From Aeromonas encheleia (GTDB lineage Bacteria; Pseudomonadota; Gammaproteobacteria; Enterobacterales; Aeromonadaceae): 64,000 nt of DNA. The stretch covers positions 949,001 to 1,013,000 of the forward strand of contig NZ_LR134376.1 of assembly GCF_900637545.1 (NCBI RefSeq), read 5' to 3'. Both the position numbers and the translations under genes were made by a program. Shown here piece after piece: positions 15,603 through 23,819 of the stretch. Positions within the stretch are counted from its first letter, which is position 1. Each line of letters opens with the position of its first letter. A model generated the notes under the pieces. That model did no database searches and was not told the DNA's origin. It saw only the letters and a list, made by a program, of their open reading frames with translations.

Positions 15603-16694
15603 ATGACGGAACGTGAACAAGAGATCCTCGCCCTGCTGCGCCAGGATCCCATGATTGCCCAACAGGATCTGGCAGACAGGCTCGGCATCAGCCGCTCGGC
15701 GCTGGCGAGCCACATCTCCAGCCTGATGCGCCAGGGCTATGTGCAGGGGCGTGGCTATGTGCTGCGCGAGGGTCCCTACGCCGTGGTGATCGGCGGCGCC
15801 AACATGGATATCTACGGCTGCAGCCACGACAACCTGCGCATCGGTGACTCCAACCCCGGCAAGGTCCGCACCTCGGCCGGCGGGGTGGGGCGCAACATCG
15901 CCGAGAACCTGGCGCGACTCGGCACCGATACCCGGCTGCTGACCGCGGTGGGCAACGATCAGTACGGCCACCACCTGCTGGAGGTGAGCCAGCGGGCCGG
16001 CGTCGACGTGCGCCAGGTGCTGGTGCTGGAGGGGCAGGCGACCTCCTGTTACCTCAGCCTGCACGATGGCAGCGGCGAGATGAGCTGCGCCGTCAACGAC
16101 ATGGCGATCATCGACGAACTCACCCCGGCAAGGCTCAGCCAGCTCAGCGGCTTCCTCGGCGCGGCCCGGCTCTGGGTGCTCGACACCAACCTCGCCACCC
16201 ACACCCTGGACTGGCTGTTCGAGCGCCAGGGGGAGCACATCATCTTCGTCGACACCGTCTCGGTGGCCAAGGTGGAGAAGATCCGCCCCTGGCTGCACCG
16301 CATCCACACCCTCAAGCCCAATCGCAGCGAGGCCGAGCAGCTGTGCGGCTTCCGCATCGCTGGCCCCGAGAGCTGGCCCATGGCGGCGGCCTGGTTCCAC
16401 CGCGCCGGGGTGCAGCGGCTGTTCCTGAGTCTCGGCGATCAGGGGATTTTCTATAGCGACGGGGAGTGCCAGGGCCATCTGCCCGTGCTCGGCAGCCCGG
16501 TCGTCAACGTGACCGGCGGCGGCGATGCCTTCATGGCAGGGCTGGCCCACGCCTGGTTGCTGGAGGCTGACATGGCCGAGACCACCCGTTTCGCGCTCGG
16601 CTGCGCCGCCCTCACCGTCAATTGTTCCGATACCGTCTTTTCCGGCCTATCCAAGGCCGCCGTTGAACGCATGCTGGAGGAGTACCCATGTTGA
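15603..16694 (+). CDS. psuK: Pseudouridine kinase with N-terminal helix-turn-helix (PfkB family)
   Basis: A 363-residue protein. Residues 1-55 form a winged helix-turn-helix (EQEILALLRQDPMIAQQDLA, then SRSALASHIS). The rest is a PfkB-type kinase: GGANMDIYG near 62, GGVGRNIAENLARLG near 93, and the anion-hole/catalytic VNVTGGGDAFMAGL near 302. It is predicted to phosphorylate pseudouridine, the step before PsuG cleavage. The fused DNA-binding domain suggests it also senses or regulates. The start at 15603 has only a weak ribosome site but begins the HTH domain. Its last bases overlap psuG. Confidence 0.9.
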   Translation: MTEREQEILALLRQDPMIAQQDLADRLGISRSALASHISSLMRQGYVQGRGYVLREGPYAVVIGGANMDIYGCSHDNLRIGDSNPGKVRTSAGGVGRNIAENLARLGTDTRLLTAVGNDQYGHHLLEVSQRAGVDVRQVLVLEGQATSCYLSLHDGSGEMSCAVNDMAIIDELTPARLSQLSGFLGAARLWVLDTNLATHTLDWLFERQGEHIIFVDTVSVAKVEKIRPWLHRIHTLKPNRSEAEQLCGFRIAGPESWPMAAAWFHRAGVQRLFLSLGDQGIFYSDGECQGHLPVLGSPVVNVTGGGDAFMAGLAHAWLLEADMAETTRFALGCAALTVNCSDTVFSGLSKAAVERMLEEYPC

Positions 16695-17596
16695 ACGCTT
16701 ATCTCGATATCCAACCAGAAGTGGCCGCGGCCCTGGCCGCCGGCAAACCGGTGGTGGCGCTGGAGTCCACCATCATCTCCCACGGCATGCCCTATCCGCA
16801 GAATGTGGAGACGGCGCGCCAGGTGGAGCAGGTGGTGCGCGATAACGGCGCCGTGCCGGCCACCATCGCCATCCTGGATGGTCGCCTCAAGGTGGGTCTG
16901 GATGCGGGGGCGCTGGAGGCGCTGGGTCGGGCCGGTCATGCCGCCACCAAGTGCAGCCGCCGGGACATCCCCTTCGTGCTGGCGAACAAGGGGCTGGGGG
17001 CGACGACCGTGGCCTCCACCATGATCATCGCCGCCATGGCCGGCATCCGGGTGTTCGCCACCGGCGGCATCGGCGGTGTGCATCGCGGCGCCCAGGAGAC
17101 GTTCGACATCTCGGCGGATCTGCAGGAATTTGCCCAGACCCCGGTGGCCGTGGTCTGCGCCGGTGCCAAGTCGATACTCGACATCGGCCTGACCCTGGAG
17201 TATCTGGAGACCCAGGGGGTGCCGGTCATCGGCTACCAGACCGAGGAGCTGCCCGCCTTCTACACCCGCGAGAGCGGCTTCAAGGTGGATTACCGCCTCG
17301 ACACCCCGGCGGCGATTGCCGAGGCGCTGCGCCTCAAGTGGGAGCTGGGGCTGGCCGGCGGCGCCGTGGTGACCAACCCGATCCCGACCGAGTTTGCCAT
17401 GCCCAAGGCCGACATAGACGCGGCGATCGCGCAGGCGCTGCGCGAGGCGGACGAGCAGGGCGTCAAGGGCAAGGAGTCTACCCCCTTCCTGCTGGCGCGG
17501 GTGTGCGAGCTGACCGGCGGCAACTCCCTGGCGGCCAACATCCAGCTGGTGCTGAACAACGCCGCCCTGGGGGCGCGTATCGCCGCCAGTCTGTAA
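16688..17596 (+). CDS. psuG: Pseudouridine-5'-phosphate glycosidase
   Basis: A 302-residue cytoplasmic enzyme that splits pseudouridine 5'-phosphate to uracil and ribose 5-phosphate (E. coli PsuG has 312). Motifs: VALESTIISHGMPYPQN near residue 23, with the Glu and Lys region typical of the family, ATTVASTMIIAAMAGI near 102, FATGGIGGVHRG near 121, and NPIPTEFAMPK near 226. The ATG overlaps the psuK stop by seven bases, so the two are coupled. A terminator follows at 17613. Confidence 0.96.
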   Translation: MLNAYLDIQPEVAAALAAGKPVVALESTIISHGMPYPQNVETARQVEQVVRDNGAVPATIAILDGRLKVGLDAGALEALGRAGHAATKCSRRDIPFVLANKGLGATTVASTMIIAAMAGIRVFATGGIGGVHRGAQETFDISADLQEFAQTPVAVVCAGAKSILDIGLTLEYLETQGVPVIGYQTEELPAFYTRESGFKVDYRLDTPAAIAEALRLKWELGLAGGAVVTNPIPTEFAMPKADIDAAIAQALREADEQGVKGKESTPFLLARVCELTGGNSLAANIQLVLNNAALGARIAASL

Positions 17597-17612
17597 GGCG
17601 ATGTCATGAACG

Positions 17613-17638
17613 AAAAGAGGGCCTTCTGGCCCTCTTTT
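17613..17638 (+). terminator. Terminator of psuKG
   Basis: AAAAGAGGGCC-TTCT-GGCCCTCTTTT: an 11-bp stem with a TTCT loop and T-rich 3' arm, 16 bases after psuG. Confidence 0.88.
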
Positions 17639-18116
17639 CTATTGTGCGCCGCTATGCCTGGTGGAGGGCGGCAGCCAGCGGGTCTGGATAAATAAATCAG
17701 GCCACCCGTCGCCTTTATCAGCAAGTGACCCGCGAGGGATAGTCCGAAATAAGGGCAAAGGCTGGTCGGCGCCACCGAGGCATTATTGATAAGGTATTAT
17801 CTCGAGCATTTAATAATGCATGTTAAATAAACCTAATTAATATTCGATCATTGCTGCATATTTAATAATCGCTTTATTCAATGACCCCAATCTAATTAAT
17901 AGGCTGTCATTCAGGCTCTGTCTGTTGATAATTCATACATCAGAATTTGGCTGTTTTTACCTCGCAAGTCCCCGCCATTAGTCCGTCCAAAATATATCAA
18001 TCCATTGTTTTTAATGTGGTTTTTATCCATCCCATTTGATCCTGAGCAAATAATGCGCAGCCTTTCCCGGTCAGGCTGAGGCTGCGATTGTTCGCGGACT
18101 CAAGGGAGAGAGAAAA
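17639..18116. other. Gene-free AT-rich interval before the peroxidase gene
   Basis: A 478-base gap much richer in A+T than its surroundings, especially 17770-17900 with many TTAAT/ATTAA runs. No coding frame of note was seen. The only clear site is the FNR-like box at 18036-18049. The base composition could reflect a regulatory region or transferred DNA. Confidence 0.6.
18036..18049 (+). promoter_or_regulatory. FNR/Anr-like box upstream of cytochrome c peroxidase
   Basis: TTGAT-CCTG-AGCAA matches the FNR consensus TTGAT-N4-ATCAA at nine of ten positions. It lies 68 bases before the ATG. Oxygen-limited expression of di-haem peroxidases through FNR/Anr is known in related bacteria. Confidence 0.65.
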
Positions 18117-19094
18117 ATGAATAAATATTGTCTGCTGCTGGCACTGGTCTTGCCCGGGATGGGGTGGGCCACCGAGCCGGTGCAACCGATCGAGGCCGTC
18201 AAGCCGGGCTCGCCGGAGAAAGTCGAGCTGGGCAAGATGCTGTTCTTCGAGCCGAGGCTGTCAAGGTCCAACGCCATCTCCTGCAACTCCTGCCACAACC
18301 TGGCGACCGGCGGGGTGGACAACCAGGTCAGCTCCCTCGGCCACCAGTGGAAGGAGGGGCCGATCAACTCGCCGACCGTGCTCAACTCCAGCCTCAACTT
18401 CGTGCAGTTCTGGGACGGCCGTGCCAAGGATCTGAAGGAGCAGGCGGCGGGCCCCATAGCCAACCCGCTGGAGATGGCCTTCACCCACAAGCTGGCGGTC
18501 GAGACCCTGCACACCCTGCCCGAATACCGCGCCCGCTTCGATGCGGTCTACGGCAAAGCGGACTTTGGCATCGACGAGGTGACCGATGCCATCGCCGCCT
18601 TCGAGGAGACCCTGATCACCCCCAATGCCCCCTTCGATCGCTGGCTGAAGGGGGACGGCAAGGCGTTGACGGCGCGGCAGCTGAAGGGGTACCAGCTGTT
18701 CAAGGAGAAGGGCTGCACCGCCTGTCACAACGGGGTCGCCATCGGCGGCAACTCCTATCAGAAGATGGGGCTGGTCAAGCACTACCCGACCAGCAACCCG
18801 GCCCAGGGCCGCGGCGCCGTGACCGGCGAGCAGCAGTTCATCGGCTGGTTCAAGGTGCCGACCCTGCGCAACATAGCGCTGACCTACCCCTACTTCCACG
18901 ATGGGGCCGTCTGGGATCTGAAGGAGGCGGTGCAGATCATGGCCGACATCCAGCTGGGTCAGCGTCTGAGCGAGCAGGAGGCCGACGACATGACCGACTT
19001 CCTCAAGAGCCTGACCGGGGATCAGCCGCAGATAGTGCTGCCCATACTGCCACCGTCCCGAGCCGATACCCCGCGGCCTCAGGTCAAGAGCTGA
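18117..19094 (+). CDS. ccp: Di-haem cytochrome c peroxidase
   Basis: A 325-residue periplasmic protein with a signal peptide (MNKYCLLLALVLPGMGWA, then TEPVQ). It has two c-type haem sites, CNSCH near residue 57 and CTACH near 202, and the peroxidase segments GGVDNQVSSLGHQW and TLRNIALTYPYFHDGAV. It reduces hydrogen peroxide with electrons from small cytochromes. The ATG at 18117 has GGGAGAGAG upstream. Monocistronic, with a terminator at 19108. Confidence 0.94.
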   Translation: MNKYCLLLALVLPGMGWATEPVQPIEAVKPGSPEKVELGKMLFFEPRLSRSNAISCNSCHNLATGGVDNQVSSLGHQWKEGPINSPTVLNSSLNFVQFWDGRAKDLKEQAAGPIANPLEMAFTHKLAVETLHTLPEYRARFDAVYGKADFGIDEVTDAIAAFEETLITPNAPFDRWLKGDGKALTARQLKGYQLFKEKGCTACHNGVAIGGNSYQKMGLVKHYPTSNPAQGRGAVTGEQQFIGWFKVPTLRNIALTYPYFHDGAVWDLKEAVQIMADIQLGQRLSEQEADDMTDFLKSLTGDQPQIVLPILPPSRADTPRPQVKS

Positions 19095-19107
19095 GGGACA
19101 TCACCAG

Positions 19108-19132
19108 AGCGGGGCCGGGCGCCCCGCTTTTT
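19108..19132 (+). terminator. Terminator after the peroxidase gene
   Basis: AGCGGGGC-CGGGC-GCCCCGCT followed by TTTTC, 14 bases downstream of the stop. Confidence 0.85.
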
Positions 19133-19335
19133 CATGGGCATATCCAATTGATTAAACGGGAAAAATGCCCCGTTCAGCACAATGACAGGGGGATGGCAAT
19201 CCCCCAGCTGTCCGCAGGTTTTTGGCCGAATTGCAGTCATCTTCACATTTACGACATGCTCGCAAACTAGCCGATTGCCTGACTCCTCCGACCTGGTGTC
19301 AAATCACTCCGCCTAACACAAGGAGTGGCATAATA

Positions 19336-20085
19336 ATGAATAATATTAATAAGTTAGTTCTGGCCATCGGATTTACTCTCAGCGCTTTCCCGACCCTGGC
19401 GGCGGGATTCCAGTGCAAGGATCACGTCACCCTGGGAGTCCCCAGTCAATCCAGTCAGCTGCTGTGCCGGGAAGGCTATGCCGCCGGCTACAACTACGAC
19501 ACCAAGGTCTCTGACTGGGTCTCTTATCGGATGACGGCGGCCAGCGCCCAGGGTCAGGTGCCGCGCAAGGATGCCTTCGCCGAAGACAAGGAGGTGCCGG
19601 TGCAGTTCCGCGCCACCCTGGCGGACTACAAGGGATCGGGTTATGACAGGGGTCATCAGGCGCCGGCGGCGGACATGCGCACCAGCGCCACCACCATGAA
19701 GCAGAGCTTCCTGCTGACCAACATGACGCCGCAGTTGCCAGCGCTCAATCAGGGGGCCTGGCGCATCCTGGAGGAGAAGACCCGCCAGTGGGCCATCGCC
19801 TATGAGGAGGTTCAGGTGATCACAGGTCCCATCTTCACCAACTCGGATGCCGCCATCGGCAACGGCGTGACCGTGCCCCACGCCTATTACCGGGTGGTGA
19901 TGGACGTGGCCAATCGGGAGGCCATCGCCTTCATCCTGCCCCAGGAAAACGTGTCGGCCAGCCGGCTTGCGGACTACATAGTGACGGTGGACGCGGTGGA
20001 GGAGCAGACCGGGCTGGACCTCTTCGCCGAGCTGCCGGATGAGCCGGAGGAGGCCATGGAATCCCAGCTGATGGCGATGTGGTGA
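19336..20085 (+). CDS. DNA/RNA non-specific endonuclease (secreted, EndA/NucA-like)
   Basis: A 249-residue protein with a signal peptide (MNNINKLVLAIGFTLSAFPTLAA). The catalytic motif YDRGHQAPAADM near residue 103 is the DRGH signature of the beta-beta-alpha metal nucleases, with downstream FLLTNMTPQ and VITGPIF. It is predicted to degrade DNA and RNA in the periplasm or outside the cell. The ATG at 19336 is placed at the signal peptide, with AAGGAG 12 bases before it. Monocistronic, sharing a bidirectional terminator with the minus-strand lipoprotein gene. Confidence 0.92.
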   Translation: MNNINKLVLAIGFTLSAFPTLAAGFQCKDHVTLGVPSQSSQLLCREGYAAGYNYDTKVSDWVSYRMTAASAQGQVPRKDAFAEDKEVPVQFRATLADYKGSGYDRGHQAPAADMRTSATTMKQSFLLTNMTPQLPALNQGAWRILEEKTRQWAIAYEEVQVITGPIFTNSDAAIGNGVTVPHAYYRVVMDVANREAIAFILPQENVSASRLADYIVTVDAVEEQTGLDLFAELPDEPEEAMESQLMAMW

Positions 20086-20103
20086 TGGTCAGTCGCAGCT
20101 AAC

Positions 20104-20129
20104 ACAACAGGGGCCAAGGCCCCTGTTGT
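20104..20129. terminator. Bidirectional terminator between the nuclease and lipoprotein genes
   Basis: ACAACAGGGGCC / GGCCCCTGTTGT is a perfect 12-bp stem with a two-base centre between convergent genes. Confidence 0.75.
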
Positions 20130-20344
20130 CATTTACTGATCTCATCGCCCACCTTCTTGACGGTGTCCCGGGTGCCGTGGCCGATCTCCCGGGTCACGTC
20201 CCGGGTGGTGTGGCCAATCTCCCGGGTCACATCGCGGGTGGTGTGCCCCACAGTCCGGCCCGCCTCCTTGATGTCGGCACAGCCGCCGGTCAGGGCGCCA
20301 AGGGCCAGGCAAAGTGCCAGCAGGGCCTTCCAGTTACGCATCAT
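20129..20344 (-). CDS. Small repeat-containing lipoprotein
   Basis: A 71-residue protein (70 if the second ATG is used). The hydrophobic signal MRNWKALLALCLALGAL ends in a lipobox LTGGC. The mature peptide is charged and is built of an 11-residue unit GHTTRDVTREI present about three times (the third is GHGTRDTVKKV). The repeats are evident as 33-base units in the DNA. It has the size and form of entericidin-like or stress-associated small lipoproteins, but I do not recognise a specific family. AAGGAG lies 6 bases before the first ATG. Confidence 0.75.
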   Translation of the reverse strand: MMRNWKALLALCLALGALTGGCADIKEAGRTVGHTTRDVTREIGHTTRDVTREIGHGTRDTVKKVGDEISK

Positions 20345-20390
20345 GCCGTACTCCTTCTCGTGTCATCGATGCTGCCATCCCGATGGGGCA

Positions 20391-21473
20391 TTATGGCCAG
20401 CTGGGCAGCGGATGGGCAACCAGCAGGGTGTGGCCGGGCCCCGGGATCTCGTGCTCGGCCTCCACGTGGAAACCGGCCTCGCGCAGGCACTGGTACATCT
20501 GCTTGGAGTGGTAGAAGCGGCTGTCGCCGTTGGCGATGGCGGTGAAGTAGAGGGAGGTGGCGTTGAGACAGAAACTGGCGGCCTCGAAGCTCTGCCGGTC
20601 CCAGAACAGCTCTAGGATGCAGACCCTGGCCCCTGGCTTCATGTGGCGGCGAATGCGTTTGAGGATGGCGACTATCTGCGGGTGGCTGAAGCAGTCGAGG
20701 AACTGGCTCATCCACCAGATGTCCGCCTCACCCGGCAGCGGCCCGTCGGCGTCGAGCATGTTGACGGCATGGCCGTCGACCCGCTCCGCCAGCCCGGCCT
20801 CTGCTATCCGGGGCTGGGCCAGGGCGAGCTGCTCCGGCAGATCCAGTATGGTGACGTTGAGTGCAGGATCCCGGGCCGCGCAGGAGAGGGCCCACTTGCC
20901 GGTGTTGCCACCCACGTCATAGAGCCGCCGCGGCCGGTAGCTCAGCACATGATCCTGGGCCTGGCGGAAGGCCCAGTCGGAATAGAAGTGATCGAAGGCA
21001 AACCAGCTGGCCCGCGCCGGCTCCGGCAGCTCATCGAGGTGGGGATAGATGGTGGCCCAATCGGGGTCGAACAGCTTGAGCCCCTCGGGCTTGCCCTCGC
21101 GAATGGCGCTGAGCAGGTGGGCGAGGGGCTGATAGCAGACGTGCTGGGTGAAATCCATGTTGACCCGGGTCATGGGGTCGTTCTGCAGGTACTTGCCGAC
21201 CCTGCCGAGCACGTAGCGCTCGTCGGCCAGATGACAGAGCCCGCCGCCCAGCCCCATGTCCAGCAGCACCGAGACCGCATATTCGCTGAGCCCGCAGTGG
21301 CCGGCTATCTCGGCCGTGGTGGCGCCCGCCTTGCCGCACTGCTCCAGGTAGGCCAGCACGCCGGTCTCGCGCAGGCACCAGCTCGCCTGGAACAGCATGG
21401 GGGCGAAGGCGATGCGCTGGGCCTGACTGATGGCGTCGAGGGCATCATATTGCTCGCACTGATAATGTTTCAC
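20391..21473 (-). CDS. Class I SAM-dependent methyltransferase, APE-cluster associated
   Basis: A 360-residue protein. The N-terminal ~120 residues look like the winged-helix dimerisation domain of O-methyltransferases (GATTAEIAGHCGLSEYAVSVLL). The catalytic fold follows with motif I LYDVGGNTGKWAL near residue 188, motif II VTILDLPEQL near 212, and an acidic motif near 250. It is divergent from the aryl polyene operon. Methylated aryl head groups are known in aryl polyenes, so it may tailor the head group; this is inference from position. The start at 21473 is the first ATG of the domain. Confidence 0.82.
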   Translation of the reverse strand: MKHYQCEQYDALDAISQAQRIAFAPMLFQASWCLRETGVLAYLEQCGKAGATTAEIAGHCGLSEYAVSVLLDMGLGGGLCHLADERYVLGRVGKYLQNDPMTRVNMDFTQHVCYQPLAHLLSAIREGKPEGLKLFDPDWATIYPHLDELPEPARASWFAFDHFYSDWAFRQAQDHVLSYRPRRLYDVGGNTGKWALSCAARDPALNVTILDLPEQLALAQPRIAEAGLAERVDGHAVNMLDADGPLPGEADIWWMSQFLDCFSHPQIVAILKRIRRHMKPGARVCILELFWDRQSFEAASFCLNATSLYFTAIANGDSRFYHSKQMYQCLREAGFHVEAEHEIPGPGHTLLVAHPLPSWP

Positions 21474-21808
21474 TGGGCGGCTCTCGTGGTGGGTGATGGG
21501 TGGTTGGGGCGAAACAGCCCGGCCTGGCTCGGGCCGCCATTGATGATTGTTCCGCGGTGCTGCTGCTTATTAACTGGAACAATAAGACATCATTATCTGG
21601 CGGCTTTCAATAAAAGGCGACTACAAACAAAGGGTTATATTTTATGCTGCCTACTCTTTCTGAAAAATAATGCTATGATGGCCGGCATCATCAATGGTGG
21701 TAATAGGTTGGCTAATTAGATCGGCATGCACTCGCTGTACCCTGTCGCCGGCTGAACCGCTTATTGCTCATGATCCCTAACGCCGCAACAGGACGGAGCG
21801 CCGCTATC
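21474..21808. promoter_or_regulatory. Divergent promoter region of the APE cluster
   Basis: A 335-base gap between the methyltransferase and apeC, AT-rich from 21550 to 21720. A TG-extended -10 box, TGCTATGAT (21671-21679), faces apeC, without a good -35. A perfect palindrome overlaps GATGGCCGGCATC at 21677-21689. The frames here are short and unconvincing. Confidence 0.5.
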
Positions 21809-22522
21809 ATGCTCTCATTTTCACTCCTCGATGCACAGGCGCTCTCCCCCGGTCTGGACCAGACAGGCCAGTGGCGGCAGTGGGCCGAGCAGGGCTGCTG
21901 GCCCGCCGACGCCTCCATGCCGCCGACCCCGCTGCTGCCGATGATGATGGCCCGCCGCCTCAGCGCCGGCGCCCGGCTCGCGGTGCAGCTGGGGCTGGAG
22001 ATGCTGGCCCGCCACCCCGTCGACAGCGTCATCTTCGTCAGTCGCCACGGCGAACTGGCCCGCTCCATGACGCTGTTGCAGGGACTGGCGGCGGGCAAGC
22101 CCCTCTCTCCCACGGATTTCTCTATGTCGGTGCACAACACGGCGGCCGGGATCTGTTCCATTCAGGGCAAGGCGGCGCTGCCCATGAGCTCGCTCGCCGC
22201 GGGGGAGGGCAGCCTGATGGCGGGGCTGACCGAGGCGGTCGCCACTCTGAGCGTCAACAACGGTCGTGTGCTGCTGGTGGCCTTCGAGGGCGAGATCCCG
22301 GCCTTCCATCGGCGCTGGCTGCCGGCAACCCCGCCCTATGCGGTCGCGCTGGTGCTGGCGGACGAGCCGGGTGGGGAGCGCTGGCGTTGCGACAGCCGGC
22401 GGGCCGAGACCCGGCCTCCCGCATTGACCCAGCCTCTGGCATTCTGGCGCGCGCACCTGTTGCAACAAGCCGGCTGCCTGCTCGGGGATGGGCGCCAGGA
22501 GTGGTCATGGCGGCGCGACTGA
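21809..22522 (+). CDS. apeC: Beta-ketoacyl synthase chain-length factor of the aryl polyene cluster
   Basis: A 237-residue ketosynthase-like protein shorter than a true KS (about 400) and without the catalytic Cys-His-His. It contains PLSPTDFSMSVHNTAAGICSI near residues 99-118, typical of the truncated ketoacyl-synthase-like chain-length-factor family found first in APE operons. From published APE biochemistry it pairs with ApeO as a KS:CLF complex that extends the polyene. The start at 21809 (MLSFSLLD) has GGAG about 11 bases upstream; upstream in-frame starts are less likely. It overlaps the next gene by 16 bases. Confidence 0.85.
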   Translation: MLSFSLLDAQALSPGLDQTGQWRQWAEQGCWPADASMPPTPLLPMMMARRLSAGARLAVQLGLEMLARHPVDSVIFVSRHGELARSMTLLQGLAAGKPLSPTDFSMSVHNTAAGICSIQGKAALPMSSLAAGEGSLMAGLTEAVATLSVNNGRVLLVAFEGEIPAFHRRWLPATPPYAVALVLADEPGGERWRCDSRRAETRPPALTQPLAFWRAHLLQQAGCLLGDGRQEWSWRRD

Positions 22523-23265
22523 ACCGGCTCTGGCGGCTGGCGGGCACCGCCCTCGGCTTCACCCTGTTTGGGCTTGGCGGTCTGTTGCTCAGCCTCTGCT
22601 GGTTCCCGCTATTGGCGATCTGCCTGCGGGGGGAGCGGCGCCGCACCCTGGCCCAGGCCAGCATCAAGCAGAGTTTCCGGCTGTTTATGGGGCTGCTCAG
22701 GGGGCTGGGGGTGCTCGACTACAGGGTGAGTGGCCTGCCGGACTCCCTGCGCGGCGTGCTGGTGGTGGCCAACCACCCCAGCCTGCTGGACTATGTGATG
22801 CTGGCCGCCGAGCTGCCGGCCTGTGACTGCATCGTCAAGCAGGCTTTGTGGCATAATCCCTTTCTCGGTGGCGTGGTGCGTGCCGCCGGCTACATTCCCA
22901 ATGTGGAGGCCGAGCAGCTGCTGCCGCGCTGCATCGAGCGGGTGCGCCAGGGGGGCCTGCTGCTGGTGTTCCCTGAAGGCACTCGCACCACCCCGGGCCA
23001 GCCGATCCGGCTGCAGCGGGGCGCCGCCCAGCTCGCGCTGCGCGGCCAGCTGCCGCTGCAGCCCGTGCGGATCCAGTGCAGCGAGCGCTTCCTCACCAAG
23101 CAGGACAAGTGGTACCGGACCCCGGCCAACAAGCCCTGCTTCACCCTGGAGTTTCTGCCGCAGATCCATGCCGCAGAGGTGGTCGACGGCTCGCAGCACG
23201 GCGCCCTGGCCGCCCGCCAGTTAACCCGGTTTCTTACCCGGGTCCTGCAACCCGGGACCCCATGA
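22507..23265 (+). CDS. 1-acylglycerol-3-phosphate O-acyltransferase-like (APE cluster)
   Basis: A 252-residue PlsC-type acyltransferase with one N-terminal membrane segment (about residues 11-38). The catalytic NHPSLLD near residue 81 (a variant of NHxxxxD) and FPEGTRTTPG near 156 are both present. In APE clusters this gene sits directly after the chain-length factor and is thought to transfer the finished polyene to a lipid acceptor at the inner membrane. It begins inside the end of apeC and its stop overlaps an ATG upstream of the first ACP gene. Confidence 0.85.
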   Translation: MAARLNRLWRLAGTALGFTLFGLGGLLLSLCWFPLLAICLRGERRRTLAQASIKQSFRLFMGLLRGLGVLDYRVSGLPDSLRGVLVVANHPSLLDYVMLAAELPACDCIVKQALWHNPFLGGVVRAAGYIPNVEAEQLLPRCIERVRQGGLLLVFPEGTRTTPGQPIRLQRGAAQLALRGQLPLQPVRIQCSERFLTKQDKWYRTPANKPCFTLEFLPQIHAAEVVDGSQHGALAARQLTRFLTRVLQPGTP

Positions 23266-23282
23266 CAGCCTATGGAAGAGCA

Positions 23283-23564
23283 ATGCAAGACCTGCAACAA
23301 GAGATAAAACGACTCATCATCGACAGCCTCAATCTGGAAGGCTTGAGCCCGGACGACATCGACAGCCAGGCGCCGCTGTTTGGCGACGGTCTGGGTCTGG
23401 ACTCCATCGATGCGCTGGAGCTGGGGCTCGCCATCAAGGGGCGTTACGGCATAGTGCTCTCCGCCGATGACGAGAACACCCGTCGCCACTTTGCCAGCGT
23501 CGATGCCCTGGCGGCGCTGATCCAGGCGCAGGCCGGATCCCGCCCCCTCGTGGAGAAACCGTGA
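23283..23564 (+). CDS. apeE: Acyl carrier protein 1 of the APE cluster
   Basis: A 93-residue ACP carrying the phosphopantetheine site GLGLDSIDALEL with Ser near residue 40. MQDLQQEIKRLIIDSLNLE begins helix 1. The ATG at 23283 has GAAGAG upstream; an in-frame ATG at 23262 overlaps the preceding stop (ATGA) and would add seven residues. It holds the growing polyene as a thioester. The stop overlaps the start of the next ACP gene. Confidence 0.9.
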   Translation: MQDLQQEIKRLIIDSLNLEGLSPDDIDSQAPLFGDGLGLDSIDALELGLAIKGRYGIVLSADDENTRRHFASVDALAALIQAQAGSRPLVEKP

Positions 23565-23812
23565 TGAACAGAGACGACATCTTTGCCCAGGTGAAGGCCA
23601 CCCTGATCGACTTGTTCGAAGTGGACGAGGCCGCGGTCACCCCGGATGCCCAGCTCTATCAGGATCTGGAGCTCGACAGCATAGACGCCATCGATCTGGT
23701 GGTGCATCTGCAGAAGCTGACCGGCAAGAAGATTAAGCCGGAGGAGTTCAAGTCGGTGCGCAGCGTCGGCGACGTGGTCGATGCGGTCCAGCGCCTGATG
23801 GATGAGGCCTGA
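23564..23812 (+). CDS. apeF: Acyl carrier protein 2 of the APE cluster
   Basis: An 82-residue ACP with DLELDSIDAIDLVVHLQ, the phosphopantetheine serine near residue 38. It is a second, distinct ACP, as usual in APE operons. The stop of apeE (TGA 23562-23564) overlaps the ATG. An upstream in-frame GTG at 23561 is possible. The stop is followed by the micro-ORF chain at 23820. Confidence 0.9.
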   Translation: MNRDDIFAQVKATLIDLFEVDEAAVTPDAQLYQDLELDSIDAIDLVVHLQKLTGKKIKPEEFKSVRSVGDVVDAVQRLMDEA

Positions 23813-23819
23813 GCCGGCG

